Counted from the stretch's first letter, positions 15,101-23,392 are shown. The stretch: DNA of 64,000 bases from Zoroaster sp. YZ-2022 (GCA_029582265.1 CM055820.1:12554966-12618965); one strand, 5' to 3'. The notes: generated by a model not told the origin, from the sequence alone. Numbers and translations: made by a program.

Positions 15101-18100
15101 TGCCCCTTGGAGGATTTTGGAGGATATGGGGTGGTTAGGGTTAATGGCCATTCTTTTCAGAACTAATTATTACTACTCAATAGAGAATTTCACATGGTGT
15201 CACCGCAATTAGTCTTACTTATATCCTCTTCACCATGCAAAGCTACCTAAGTTTTACCTAATGGCTATGAGATCACTAACTACATGTATTGTCCTACATC
15301 ACTACAGGTCAGAACCATCTATAAAAGGATACGGGTGGTAGAAATTCACCATTATCCCTAACCTTCCCAAATCCTCCAAAATCCTCTTTGCTAAAGTGAA
15401 GGATTTTGAAGGATTGAGGTTACATGCTACATGCTCTTTGCTAAAGTCAAGGATTTTGGAGGACTGAGGTTATTAGGCATACTTGTCTTTCCATGGTACA
15501 TGTACATCCATGTTTGTTGTAGTGATTGCAAGGTCAGTGCTTGGGTCAGTGGACACTGTTTATTGCTCCATGCTTGCTTTACTACTAAAGGATTTTGGAG
15601 GATTCAGGTTATGTGTAAGCAAATGGGCCTAGGGAGTTAGGAAGGATTCAGGTTATGTGTAAGCAAATAGGCCTAGGGAGTTAGGAAGGATTCAGGTTAT
15701 GTGTAAGCAAATGGGCCTAGGGAGTTAGGAAGGATTCAGGTTATGTGTAAGCAAATGGGCCTAGGGAGTTAGGGTTATTATTATAAATGTTAAGTACACA
15801 TACTTTATACTGAATGAACAACTGTTGAGACAACCAGTGGACAAAGTTACAGCAATATAATGCCAGCTGTTTGGAGACCATGACCACTGATGCTATAGGG
15901 GTATAACATGTATGCATTGTTTGTATACATGTTATGTACTTTGGTTCTGTTTATTTAATTTGTTCAGCTGTAGGCCTATGGGTTTAAATTGAAGGTCGCT
16001 TTTGCCAGAACAATACTTCTGCGTTAAATTGTATGATGAATGCCCTCACTCAGTACAATGAAGTTTTTAGAGACTTGTTCTCGCTTAAATTCGATAACTG
16101 TAAACCTCAAAATCCCTCTCCTTAAAAAAGGGTCTTAGTTATTTTTGTTTGCTGTCAGACCATGGTCAGATCTAAACAAACACCTACACCTAATTGACAA
16201 GGGGAGGATCAAGGACTTATAATAATACAAAAAAAATAAAAAAAGGGGGGGGGGGGCACATGAAAATGTATGGAAAATGTATGTATGTGTCATGCATGAT
16301 GATCAACCCCCTCCCTCAATGTCTGAATTTGGAATGCCATGGTCGAGCGGTTTGGTGCATCGGATTTGTGTTCTGATGGCTGAGTCGTCAGAATGTGGTT
16401 TCGAATCCCAACCGCGACCATGGTGCTTGTGTCCTTGAGCAAGACACTTTACCATAATTGCTTCTCTCCACCCAGGGGTAAATGGGTACCTGTGAGGGCA
16501 GAGTTGGTTGTGTTTGATTAGCTCTATATGTGCTGTAATGGCAGCAATTGAGCTGTATACTCCCCAGTGAGCTGAGATGGTTTCAGGAATGATTTATGAG
16601 CCTGATGAGCAGGGGTAATAATATAATGCGCCTTGAGCACCAGTTTGGTGGATACGTGCGCTATTTAAGTCCACATTATTATTATTATTATTATTTGTCA
16701 ATTACAGCTTTGTGCACATTGTAGCCCTCTAGCAGTGAAATGGACTTCAGCTGTAAAGTTCGGGGCATTTTGTGCCACCATTTTGCAGTCCATGTACTTG
16801 AAATGTTTGCCTTTGAAGTTAAGTTCCTTGACTGATTGTAAAAACAAAGTCATTTCATGATCGAAAATGTTCCCTGCTACATTCCATCGGTTGCATCTAC
16901 CCAAGGGCGTTAGTCCGGATTTAGAAATAGGGCTTCCAAATTTGCCGGGAATTTCAAAACAGGGTGTCCAAATTGTTCACTTACAATAGTTTTACAATGT
17001 GTAAATGACAAATGAAACAGGGTGTCCAAAATTGAAACAGGGTGTCCAAAATTGAAACAGGGTGTCCAAAATTGAAACAGGGTGTCCAAATTGTTCACTT
17101 ACAATACTTTTACATGTAAATGACAGATGAAACAGGGTGTCCAAAATTGAAACAGGGTGTCCAAAATTGAAACAGGGTGTCCAAAAGACACCAAGACCCC
17201 CCTCTGGCTAATACTACATGTATGCATCTACCCCCCTTCCAAATATCACACCCTTTTCTCTATTTTTGAATTCCTATCTTCACCCATTTTTGTTCGCCTG
17301 AAAACAAAGCTTTTTATCTGCCATTTTGTAAGTTTTTATTCTCTACAGTGAAAAACAACTCTACCCTGGAACATTTGAATGCAATCACCACTGACTGACA
17401 TTGAACGATACTACCTGTAGTTAATCACACATAGCTATTTTAAGCCACAGTGGTCACTCTTCGCTGTCAACATTACATTAGTCATCTAATATGATTAATG
17501 TGATATATCCACAAGGCAGTTTCACAATTTGTCACCTCAACAGCTAACAGCCTTTAATTTTCCGTAATGATTTAAGGGAAATGTCAGATTTGTTTGACAT
17601 GCACATCATACACATGTATGTATACGGAATGGACTTTTTAGTTCAGTTTAGGCCCAAAAAAAAAGTATCCAGTTTCTGGTCATCGGTCTGCTTCAAAATC
17701 AGTGTGGTCACATGTTTTTTTTTACGGCCATCTTTTTTTTTGCCAACAGGGAAATATGTGATACACGTACAGGGCCAGTCAGCCGGGCATGTTAATGTTA
17801 CATGTACATTTCATGTTCAAGTGTACACGGCTAGGTGAGCTCGTAAAAATAGGGTCTCAAAAAGTATATTTCGGCAAGTCATTGATGAACGTATGCTATA
17901 GTATCCATACCTTGTTCTAAAATGATTCGCCATGATTTAGTAGCACCTTGGACAATTTGAAAACTGTTTTTGATCATTTCAGTTTGATGCAGACATGGTA
18001 TGTACAGAAGGATCTCGCACCATTGGTATAATAATAATAATAATAATAAAGATTTGTAGCGTGCACATATCCACCCTGCTGGGCGCTCAAGGCACGGAAA

Positions 18101-21100
18101 CAAAGATAAAACATGAATACAAACAATATACAATGATAGCATAGGGAAAAATTATGTACCGAGATAGCTGAATTCATACTCTTTCCAATGAGCCCAATCA
18201 CGCACCGATTCGCCCAGAGATTTCGTGCCGATTTTTAGTTGATATGTTCCGAGTATTTTCGGCCAGAATCATTTCAGCGCCGTAGTGCGTGCCTGGGCAT
18301 GCATGCGACCAGAACTTGCTTTGTGCATAGGAATTGTACAGCGCTGCACAGACATTACTTACAACGTATATGAGGGTCGGTTTTCGGTAACGGAAGTGGT
18401 TGTGTGAGTGAACAGCCTAATACAAAGTACATGTACATTGTATGGTGGCTAAGAGAGACCTCACAAATTGGGCAAACATTCATACATGTACCCCTATGTG
18501 AAAAAGTCATTAAAAACACAGAGCATGGTAGAATTCCAATCAATCCATTAATTTTGGCTGCAATTGGACATCGTTTCATAGCAAAAAGAAGGAAAATTAA
18601 AAAGGCCCACGCACAGGTCTGAGGCGACTTTTCCACTTATATAAATTTACAAAATATGTATGTATATATTATCAGACCGTTTTCTTTCATATTGTCCATT
18701 GTTTTGATGAAAATAAAAATATTTTACATATATATGAAAAACAGGTGAAGGCATGTAAAAATTGTAAACCCCCGTTTAATGTTTAAAAGTACACATTTTA
18801 ATTTTTTTAAATGCAAAACATTTTTAATGTTTAAAAGCACTAATTTCTCATACTCAATGAGATCAAACTTCATACAATTTTTTATACTTCATATTTAATT
18901 TCATACATTTAAAAAAAAAAAATTTAAATTGAGCACATGTAATTGGACACTCTGTTTTATTTGTAATACCCACTATGCAAAGTAAATATTTGGACATCCT
19001 GATTTCAAAGAATAACAAATAAGGACACCAGAATCTCCCCCCCCCCCACCACCACCAACTCCTTTGCAGGGAAGGGCTGTCACTGTGTATGTTTCAGTTT
19101 TAAGGGAAAGGTAACAAATTATCAAATTTAAAAAATTATTTCAAGCTTTCACATGTGAGTTAGACTGTACATTATCCATCATCCTAAGTACATTAACCAT
19201 CATCATTATGAGTGTTTTCATGTTATAGAAAAAACGTTGACATACAGCGACTTTACTCGTACAGTATGTAAAACATTTATAAACATTTATAAACCTGTAC
19301 TAGTCAGTTGACTGATTATCACCACTGTAGCTACTTGTCACTAGGGTTCAGCTCGGGTTAGGGTTGGAGTAACTATAGAACAGGGCAAAAAAAATTCCCT
19401 TTTTCTGAATTTGACCTACAATAGGAACCGCAGTTGTGTATTTTTAAGTCAGCTCAAGTAAATTTATAAGAAGTAACCTTCGGTGTGGCCCCTGCATTCT
19501 ATAGTTGTACCTTAGGGTTTAATTGACGGTGATATTTAATAACAGTTTTGTCATGTTCTAAAAACTGTGAGCACCTAGATTCATTTAGCCCCATTCTAGG
19601 GCCAATGCACTGGACTCCCTCTGTATCTTTTTGCCCTAGAAGTAGAATACAAAAAATGGGTGATTTTTTTCATATTTTGATCTGCTAATTATTACATTCT
19701 AAAATTTTGTGATTAGGTAAGCTTTCCCAAGCAAAAAATTCACTATTGTGAGATCGGTAATTTTTGTGAAATTTTAATTGGAAAGAATGGCATATCCGAC
19801 TGCCACTTTGTAAGGGTTTTTGGGGAATTTTTTTGCAACCACTAACCAGTTAAAAAATTATTCTATCGATTTTAGGGGGTTCAGAAAACTATCTTTAACC
19901 CTCCTACTCTAGGTGCACTTTAGTGGGAAGTTACTATAGTGGTCAAAACCAGTCAATTGACCGTTTTTGACTGTTGAATCAACTGTGCACACATGGGCAC
20001 TGGTGACTTGTTTTGACCATTTAGGTAACTGCCACACACTGTGCTATGACTGCTGGTGACTGATAAGATCATTATCAGCTTCTGGGGATCACTGACTTGT
20101 TTTGACTGAACAAACAATGATAGGGTGCTCAGGCCTCGAACTTCGTGTTCAAAAGGGCACGGCAATAATTGCCATGCTTTTTCTCAAATTTGAAGGGCAT
20201 CACGGCAATTTTGTAAATTTCGAAAGGGCACCACGGCATTTTTATTACTTTATTTGATTTGCTATATCAGTATAACCGAGTTTAATTTATTCTCAAACTT
20301 TTGTACTTACCGCGTCGCGAATTGATTATTCAACACTGTCAATGTCATATTATGCGTACATGTTTGAGAAAATTACGCATATGAATAGGCCAACTTCTAC
20401 TGTACGGGTACCAATGAACGCTCATTTCAACACACACCGTCACATGGACACCAACGCTTGCAAACAATTTCGAGTGGAACGAAGTTGTGCGCCGCCAACG
20501 TTCGCAACCGATGGCGAACGGCTTTCTGCTGCTGATGAGGTGTTCGCCTAAGCTTACGCCGTGCGCATCACAACGCACCGCGCACTGTGCGCAGCCATTT
20601 TAACTCACACTCGCCGAATTCGCTGGCCAGCATGCGCGCCAACGCTGGCGAACGCTTACTCACCGCTTGCGTGAATGGAACGCAGCCGCCCTGGACAGGT
20701 AAAAAAATTTCGCCTGATTGTGTCATTCGAACTTCGGCGAGTATTTTGACGTTGATGATGCATGTTCACAATACTAAAGGGCACCGACGGCAGTCAAATA
20801 AAAAGGGCACGGCAATTTATTGCCGTGAAATGTCGGTGATTTCGAGGGCATCGCGGCAAAGGCACAGGGCACCGACGGCAATTGCCGTCGGTGCCGTCGG
20901 TAATTTCGAGCCCTGGGTGCTGGAGGCTGACAGTTGTTGACTGATAAATCAATGCAGGGACACTTAGGCTAAGAGTCAATGACTTGTTTTGACTGATAAA
21001 TTAATTTCTTTTGACCAAAGTGCTTATATCAGTCCAAAACGTTGACTCATTTTGACGACCATCCACATTACATGTACCAATTAAAAACAGTCACCTCATT

Positions 21101-22216
21101 TTGTCCAAAGTGCCTTTACCAGTTGAAAATGGTCGACTCATATTGACCACCTTCAACATTGCATGATAATGCTTTTACCACTACCAGTCAAAAACAGTCG
21201 ACTGTTTTTGACTGATTGATGTACTTGCTACACATTAGGTTTGACAGTGTTTGACCAGTAAGTGCTGTAGATATACACTGGCATGAACTTTGAAATTTTG
21301 ACTGATTTTGACCCTTGTAGTAGTAGGAGGGTTAAAATCCACTTTTATGATAGTTTTCGGACTTTATTTCCCTTCTAAAAAAATCCTCCCCTTCAGAAAA
21401 TAGAAGGATCCTATTATAGTTGCCACTGCGCATGTATAATGACTGTGTTGGTCACTAACGGGGGAGTTGACAAGATCAGACTGACATGACTGAGGAAGTC
21501 ATCATATACCAAAAATGCCTGATTTTTCATGAAATAAATATCCCAGAATAATTTGAAGAATAAGTCCATCATCATCTATATGTTCTCCACCTTACCAGGT
21601 AGGTAAGATTACATTATTGGTTATATTGAATGAGTAAAGTGGCAGTCGGATACGACATTCTACACTTTTAATTTTATTAGGGTTTTTTTTGGGGGGGGGG
21701 GTTTCAAAAATGTTTCAAAAATTTCATGAAAGTGAGCTATCCCAGAATAATGGATTTTATGCCAAAAGTGTCTGCTTGGGCAAGGTTACCTAATTACTAA
21801 GTTGTAGGTTGTAATAATTGGCAGATCAAAAGTTGAAAAAAATTAAAAATCGCTCCATTTTTGTACATGTGGGGCTAGGGCCAAGGATATGAAGGGAGCC
21901 CAGTGTACTATTATTAGCCATAGAATTGGGCTAGTACTAGATTCATTGTTAATGTTATGTTTTATGTCAAAGGCTTGAAAACAACACTGACAGTAAATCT
22001 TGACTAGTGACTATCACTATCACTACATCACACAGAGCATGACTATCTCACAGTCATACATATGACTCGGTTCCACTGCTACAAATAACAAACTAAAAAC
22101 AGAAAAACACTACTCACCATAAACTCTTTCATGAAACCATCCTCCCCGTTCTCCGCCAACATCCGAAGATGTTCCTCATGTTGTAAAAAAGCTTTCAAGT
22201 GTTCCCGTTGTGACAT
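70..22216 (-). CDS. PTPN12: PEST-type protein tyrosine phosphatase, PTPN12/18/22-like (first two coding exons)
   Basis: Cytoplasmic PEST-group phosphatases dephosphorylate adhesion and signalling proteins such as p130Cas-type scaffolds (family knowledge). Two minus-strand exons join in phase to 69 codons plus one base. They give MSQREHLKAFLQ, a linker NGEDGFMKEFM, then ALKQQSMRYKTEKTYPT and NIRKNRYKDILP. This is the start of the PTP domain, including the NRYKDI motif found in classical PTPs. The exon boundaries fall where I recall the human PTPN12 exon 1/2 junction and the ILP-F/Y split. The catalytic HCSAGCGR loop is beyond the left edge. Invertebrates often have one gene for the PTPN12/18/22 group, so the symbol is a group label. 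It is transcribed divergently from SMC1A. Intron 1 (179-22117) is about 22 kb and full of repeats. Confidence 0.88.
179..421 (-). other. PTPN12-like intron 1, part next to exon 2
   Basis: This stretch holds the polypyrimidine tract and acceptor of exon 2, then unrecognised sequence with the repeated phrases tgctcggt(t/a)gacgtgg and tatacacgc. I see no gene in it. Confidence 0.5.
422..949. mobile_element. piggyBac-like MITE, GGAGGATT-rich family
   Basis: The element is flanked on both sides by TTAA (418-421, 950-953), starts CCCTAACC and ends GGCTAGGG. The interior is filled with GGAGGATTATGGAGGATT-type repeats and an internal duplication (about 440-560 against 700-800). TTAA targets with CCC...GGG ends are the hallmark of piggyBac elements. 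It has no coding capacity. Confidence 0.7.
1186..1568. mobile_element. Degenerate copy of the TTAA MITE seen at 57456-58256
   Basis: It shares gaggccactccaagccattg, the taggcagtggctcc-like stretch and gtttacaaa(g/a)taactgctgaaa with 57470-57665, and ttggacatttagtggtt near its end. The TTAA ends are degraded (right end cagggataa). Confidence 0.55.
2065..2680. mobile_element. piggyBac-like MITE with 44-bp internal tandem repeats
   Basis: TTAA occurs at 2061-2064 and 2681-2684, with ends CCCTAAC / GTTAGGG. The left half (about 2070-2376) has seven copies of a 44-bp unit containing cccatttgcttacacataac. Other copies of the family are at 15356, 36652 and 57021 with different repeat numbers. Confidence 0.78.
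2859..3100 (-). mobile_element. LINE-like 3' end fragment
   Basis: On the minus strand the sequence reads a degraded C-terminus with HALWNSLPG and, in a shifted frame, FKRNLNSSFSS. Both resemble the terminal A..LWN.LP...FK..L block of CR1/L2-type polymerase ORFs. An A-rich tail (plus-strand T runs at 2860-2895) follows. Confidence 0.45.
3374..3856. mobile_element. TA-flanked MITE (mariner-like)
   Basis: Inverted ends are CCTGTGTGGGGGAGGCTGAA and, on the other strand, CCTGTGTGAAGTTGCTGAAA, both continuing into ACTCGG. TA dinucleotides flank both sides. It is 483 bp with no transposase. Confidence 0.55.
4537..4815 (-). mobile_element. Helentron-like (HINE/DINE-type) fragment, 3' end
   Basis: Reading the minus strand, a 150-bp-type core repeat is followed by the subterminal motif CCCGAACACCT (4571-4581). 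Then comes a stem-loop GTGTTTG/CAAACAC (4548-4568), and the element ends CTAG (4537-4540) before a T run. This is the 3' architecture of Helentron-associated elements. The 5' part is missing. Confidence 0.65.
4840..4985. repeat. GACTTGACTT simple-repeat array
   Basis: The array is degenerate gactcgagtc and gacttgacttgg repeats. A second array of the same type is at 8466-8605. Both lie directly beside Helentron-like core repeats, so the array may belong to that element or mark a preferred site. Confidence 0.7.
4986..6380 (-). other. Unannotated part of PTPN12-like intron 1
   Basis: This is AT-rich sequence with acatgtacatgt-type palindromes and no gene, RNA or transposon end that I can support. 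Short open frames here have no recognisable similarity. Confidence 0.4.
6381..6545. mobile_element. Fragment of the PIF/Harbinger-like MITE family
   Basis: It starts ggcaaaataaaat, then ctccggtttctggtctc, and continues through tatgcaaagatgtccaat and cataggggtat. It is collinear with the copies at 29488 and 34632. It breaks at 6546, where the LINE begins. Confidence 0.6.
6550..8150 (-). pseudogene. 5'-truncated CR1/L2-like LINE with reverse transcriptase, frameshifted
   Basis: This minus-strand remnant of a non-LTR retrotransposon polymerase has its main frame at 8125-6890. It carries RT blocks HSTETALLKVKNDL, LLDLSSAFDTLNH (motif A), GVPQGSCLGPLLFILY (motif B) and YADDTQLY (motif C). The C-terminal block FEFAAPKLWNALPLNIR lies in another frame (6951-6685), with the shift at a T run near 6907-6916. 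The 3' end is an (ATT)n tail at 6550-6568 on the plus strand, typical of CR1/L2 elements. The endonuclease half is absent, so the copy is 5' truncated and inactive. It is a passenger of PTPN12-like intron 1 in the same orientation as the gene. Clade assignment is by motif style only. Confidence 0.88.
8466..8605. repeat. ACTTGACTTG simple-repeat array
   Basis: Repeats of acttgacttgacttgagaaaatttg, about 37 bp each, run up to the core-repeat array at 8617. A short CA run lies at 8402-8436. Confidence 0.75.
8617..9400 (-). mobile_element. Helentron-like element fragment with five 149-150-bp core repeats
   Basis: The phrase gttgttgag recurs at 8631, 8780, 8928, 9078 and 9228, giving a 148-150-bp period. 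Each unit includes gacttccggtttggacagga and gtcaaattggggtcacc. Beyond the array, 9301-9395 matches the 5' flank of the complete element at 59708 without that element's nested insertion, giving an empty site at 9332. Confidence 0.8.
9401..11299 (-). other. Unannotated part of PTPN12-like intron 1
   Basis: I see no gene here. A short GC-richer patch lies at 9410-9520 and a ggattggaatgga simple-repeat patch at 10900-10925; the rest is AT-rich single-copy-looking intron. Confidence 0.4.
11300..11589. mobile_element. hAT-like MITE, CAGGCCTG family (inverted relative to 30473)
   Basis: Ends are CAGGTGTGTAATTTG and, on the other strand, CAGGCCTGTGATTTC. The interior shares ctagaggacaaagccccctg and acaaacaagaaactagaggt with the reverse complement of 30600-30700. 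No clean target duplication is visible here. Confidence 0.55.
11596..11982. mobile_element. TTAA-type MITE with a palindromic micro-insertion
   Basis: The left flank is TTAA (11592-11595) with the end CCCTCCTATGCC. The right end is GGCTATAGGAGGG, followed by TTGT (a decayed TTAA). The inverted ends CCCTCCTAT / ATAGGAGGG match. The 27-bp palindrome at 11757 is inserted within it. Confidence 0.6.
11757..11783. mobile_element. 27-bp palindromic micro-insertion, copy 1
   Basis: CATGGAGGT, a 9-bp centre and ACCTCCATG are flanked flush by the 7-bp direct repeat GTCCTAC (11750-11756 and 11784-11790). The same palindrome occurs at 23157 with a different 7-bp flank. Confidence 0.65.
12442..12588. repeat. 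Tandem duplication, unit about 68 bp
   Basis: Two adjacent copies begin ggacagaatgttca and include gctaccaccacctgagacac and acgttgtatacaatggtaca. They differ by few bases, so the duplication is young. Confidence 0.8.
12607..12885. mobile_element. Degenerate TTAA-type MITE, AATCCTCCAA family
   Basis: It is collinear with 14661-14919: aaatcctccaa, gggcactttttt, cactgttggaaactg, ttcaaatggggcaa, tacctggcaagaagtaca, and ttccttgccagaatacctag at the end. The left end is replaced by a run of 16 C; the right end attaggatta is decayed. Confidence 0.6.
13358..13798. mobile_element. Long inverted-repeat (foldback) element
   Basis: The left arm aaaacacaataaagg, gccactttcctaccgtcacg, gttagcagtttttc reappears inverted at the right end (gaaaaactgctaacgtga, ccctttattgtgtttt). 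Arms are about 120 bp. The centre is an AT-rich stretch. I see no coding sequence. Confidence 0.65.
13799..14403 (-). other. Unannotated intron stretch
   Basis: No gene or clear element is visible. It contains a T run at 14310-14324 and a cluster of overlapping tgtacatgtaca palindromes at 14339-14372. Confidence 0.4.
14408..15140. mobile_element. Cluster of three TTAA-type MITE copies (two direct, one inverted)
   Basis: Copy 1 (14408-14656) has TTAA on its left and loses its right end. Copy 2 (14661-14919) is complete with TTAA at 14657-14660 and 14920-14923 and ends CCCTAACCACC / GGGGGTTAGGG. Copy 3 (14924-15140) is inverted, lacks one end and is followed by TTAA (15141-15144). Copies 2 and 3 form a large inverted repeat. 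Confidence 0.75.
15356..15774. mobile_element. piggyBac-like MITE flanked by TTAT on both sides
   Basis: This is the same family as 2065, in the opposite orientation, with ends CCCTAACC / AGTTAGGG and about four 44-bp units on the right. Both flanks read TTAT (15352-15355, 15775-15778) instead of TTAA. Confidence 0.72.
15775..16331 (-). other. Unannotated intron stretch
   Basis: No feature is supported apart from a short palindrome cluster near 15908-15932 (acatgtatgca...tgtatacatgt) and a G run at 16245-16255. Confidence 0.4.
16332..16697 (+). mobile_element. tRNA-derived SINE, copy 1
   Basis: The head ggtcgagcggtttggtgcat (A box region) with ggtttcgaatccca (B box) resembles a tRNA with a long variable arm. 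The body contains ttgagcaagacactttacca, cttctctccacccaggggt and cagcaattgagctgtatact. The tail is (ATT)n. Four more copies are in the window. Confidence 0.85.
16936..17185. repeat. Minisatellite, 20-bp unit gaaacagggtgtccaaaatt
   Basis: About eight units occur in two blocks separated by gttcacttacaata(g/c)ttttacatg stretches. Related single phrases aaacagggtgtcc and ggcgtccaaaa occur at 59280 and 61080. Confidence 0.8.
17650..18640. mobile_element. PIF/Harbinger-like MITE split by about 0.6 kb of other sequence
   Basis: The left part (17650-17780: ggcccaaaaaaaaagtatcc, agtttctggtcat) and right part (18396-18640: gtatggtggctaagagagac, acccctatgtgaaaaagtca, aattggacatcgtttcatag) are collinear with the complete copy at 34632-35000. 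The intervening 17781-18395 includes a LINE 3' tail. Confidence 0.6.
18031..18135 (-). mobile_element. LINE-type 3' tail with (ATT)n
   Basis: On the minus strand, gtgccttgagcgcccagcag and gcacgctacaaatctttatt lead into an (ATT)n tail. This is the style of a CR1/L2-like 3' end. No coding part is attached. Confidence 0.4.
18641..19569 (-). other. Unannotated AT-rich intron stretch
   Basis: The stretch contains long A and T runs and a C run at 19037-19046. I see no gene, RNA or element ends. Confidence 0.4.
19899..21331. mobile_element. piggyBac-like MITE (TTTTGACTG family) nested in a DNA element
   Basis: TTAA lies at 19895-19898 and 21332-21335, with ends CCCTCCTACT / AGTAGGAGGG. The interior is rich in gactg(a/t)ttttgac. 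The unoccupied host sequence aactatctTTAAaatccac exists inverted at 27909 and again at 28053 with a single TTAA. This proves insertion with TTAA duplication. It is itself interrupted at 20130-20915. Confidence 0.85.
20130..20915. mobile_element. CAGGSCTCGAA-ended element nested in the TTAA MITE
   Basis: Ends are CAGGCCTCGAA and TTCGAGCCCTG. GGTGCT directly flanks both sides (20124-20129, 20916-20921). The 786-bp interior is unusually GC- and CpG-rich around 20400-20760 and has repeated gggcac(g/c)(a/g)cggcaat motifs. hAT-like termini are plausible, but the visible flank repeat is 6 bp, not 8. Confidence 0.65.
22118..22216 (-). CDS. PTPN12: PTPN12-like coding exon 1
   Basis: The exon is exactly 33 codons: ATG at 22216 down to 22118, beginning MSQREHLKAFLQHEEHLR and ending GFMKEFM. 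The donor ATG|GTGAGT is strong. The start context is caaaATGt with A at -3. It resembles the MDQREILQKFL and MEQVEILRKF starts of PTPN22 and PTPN12. It is shorter than typical ORF cut-offs. Confidence 0.87.
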
Positions 22217-22770
22217 TTTGAACGGTAATCATGTCACCAAATAACATGTATTCTCCCGAAGTAAGTGAAAGTGTTTGCGTGTTATTTCGGTGAGCAAAAC
22301 GAACCAGGAAATGATGTGTCCGCAGTATAGTGTGCTCGTGAGCTACATGTAGTACTAGTAGTGCTAGTGCATGATCTCTGATCTCTGTACACAATTATTG
22401 TAAAGTACGCCCTCACATCGAGCAATAGCTATAGTAGTACCACGAGAGGGCAGTATACCTGTGCACCGTGGGGATGTTTTCTTGACACTTTTTACGCAGT
22501 GTTTTATAAATTGTCACGTACTTCCTTAGAATGTGTCACGACAAATTAGTCTGTTGACTCAATTTTGGACTATATTATTTCCCTTTTGTACATGGTAGTA
22601 TCCACTCTCTTATTTGTACACAATTGAGTTTATTATTGTGCTTGCACCTGTCGAACTAAAATTTTGCGCGTGGGGAAACGCTGTATCTTGAAATGTATTG
22701 TTATGTATTATAATATGTCAACATTTAAATGGTAAAAATATACTGAATTTAATATAATTGAACCTAAAGA
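22217..22770. other. Upstream region of the PTPN12-like gene
   Basis: This is probable promoter and 5' UTR of the minus-strand gene. No TATA box or CpG island is obvious, and I see no open frame of note. Confidence 0.4.
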
Positions 22771-23048
<278 letters not shown>

Positions 23049-23049
23049 G

Positions 23050-23215
23050 TGGGGTGCCATGGTCGAGCGGTTTAGTGCATCGGATTTGTGTTCTGATGGC
23101 TGAGTCGTCAGAGTGTGTGCGTTCGAAGCGTAAAGCGTCTTGATCCTTGATCAAGACATGGAGGTAGAATAAGATTCTACCTCCATGATCAAGACGCTTT
23201 ACCATAATTGCTGCG
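23050..23215 (+). mobile_element. tRNA-derived SINE, copy 2 (truncated)
   Basis: The head gccatggtcgagcggtttag matches copy 1. The B-box area is altered (gcgttcgaagcg). The match ends after ttaccataattgct. A 31-bp palindrome is inserted at 23157. It abuts the TTA array, possibly the tail of an older SINE. Confidence 0.75.
23157..23187. mobile_element. 31-bp palindromic micro-insertion, copy 2
   Basis: It has perfect 14-bp arms CATGGAGGTAGAAT / ATTCTACCTCCATG with centre aag, flanked flush by ATCAAGA (23150-23156 and 23188-23194). Removing it and one ATCAAGA restores the SINE consensus ccttgatcaagacgctttac. Confidence 0.75.
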
Positions 23216-23392
23216 AGGGCCGAATTGAATCCAACCACTGGGGATGTACAAGTTAGTGCATGCTTAGTGCCGGTCCCAAGCCCGGATAAATGGGAGGGTT
23301 GTGTCAGCTTTTTTAATAGCAGTGTTCTTCAGACTGCATTTAAATCTAAAGCACCCCACTTAATTAACTACCTTTTCGCCAAAGATCGAGAG

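Larger units (their letters stand above)
19570..21950. mobile_element. Long-TIR DNA element hosting two nested insertions
   Basis: Left (19570-19800) and right (21650-21950) arms are inverted copies. Shared phrases are agattcatt, aatgcactggactccct / agtgtactggg-like, gatctgc(t/c)aattattaca, aggtaa(g/c)ctt(t/g)ccc and tatccgactgccacttt. Inside sits the TTAA-flanked element 19899-21331. A related copy without that insertion is at 27589-28160. The element's own target duplication is not clear. Confidence 0.65.

Noticed and set aside
418..15144. TTAACCCTAACCC-like sequences suggesting interstitial telomere repeats
   Set aside because: They occur singly as element ends with TTAA flanks and inverted partners, not as TTAGGG arrays.
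16332..16420. Genuine tRNA genes at the five SINE heads
   Set aside because: A and B boxes are present, but the bodies and (ATT)n tails are those of SINEs and the tRNA folds are incomplete.
20587..20940. 117-residue open frame in CpG-rich DNA
   Set aside because: It lies wholly inside a nested repeat element, crosses its end at 20915 and has no recognisable similarity.
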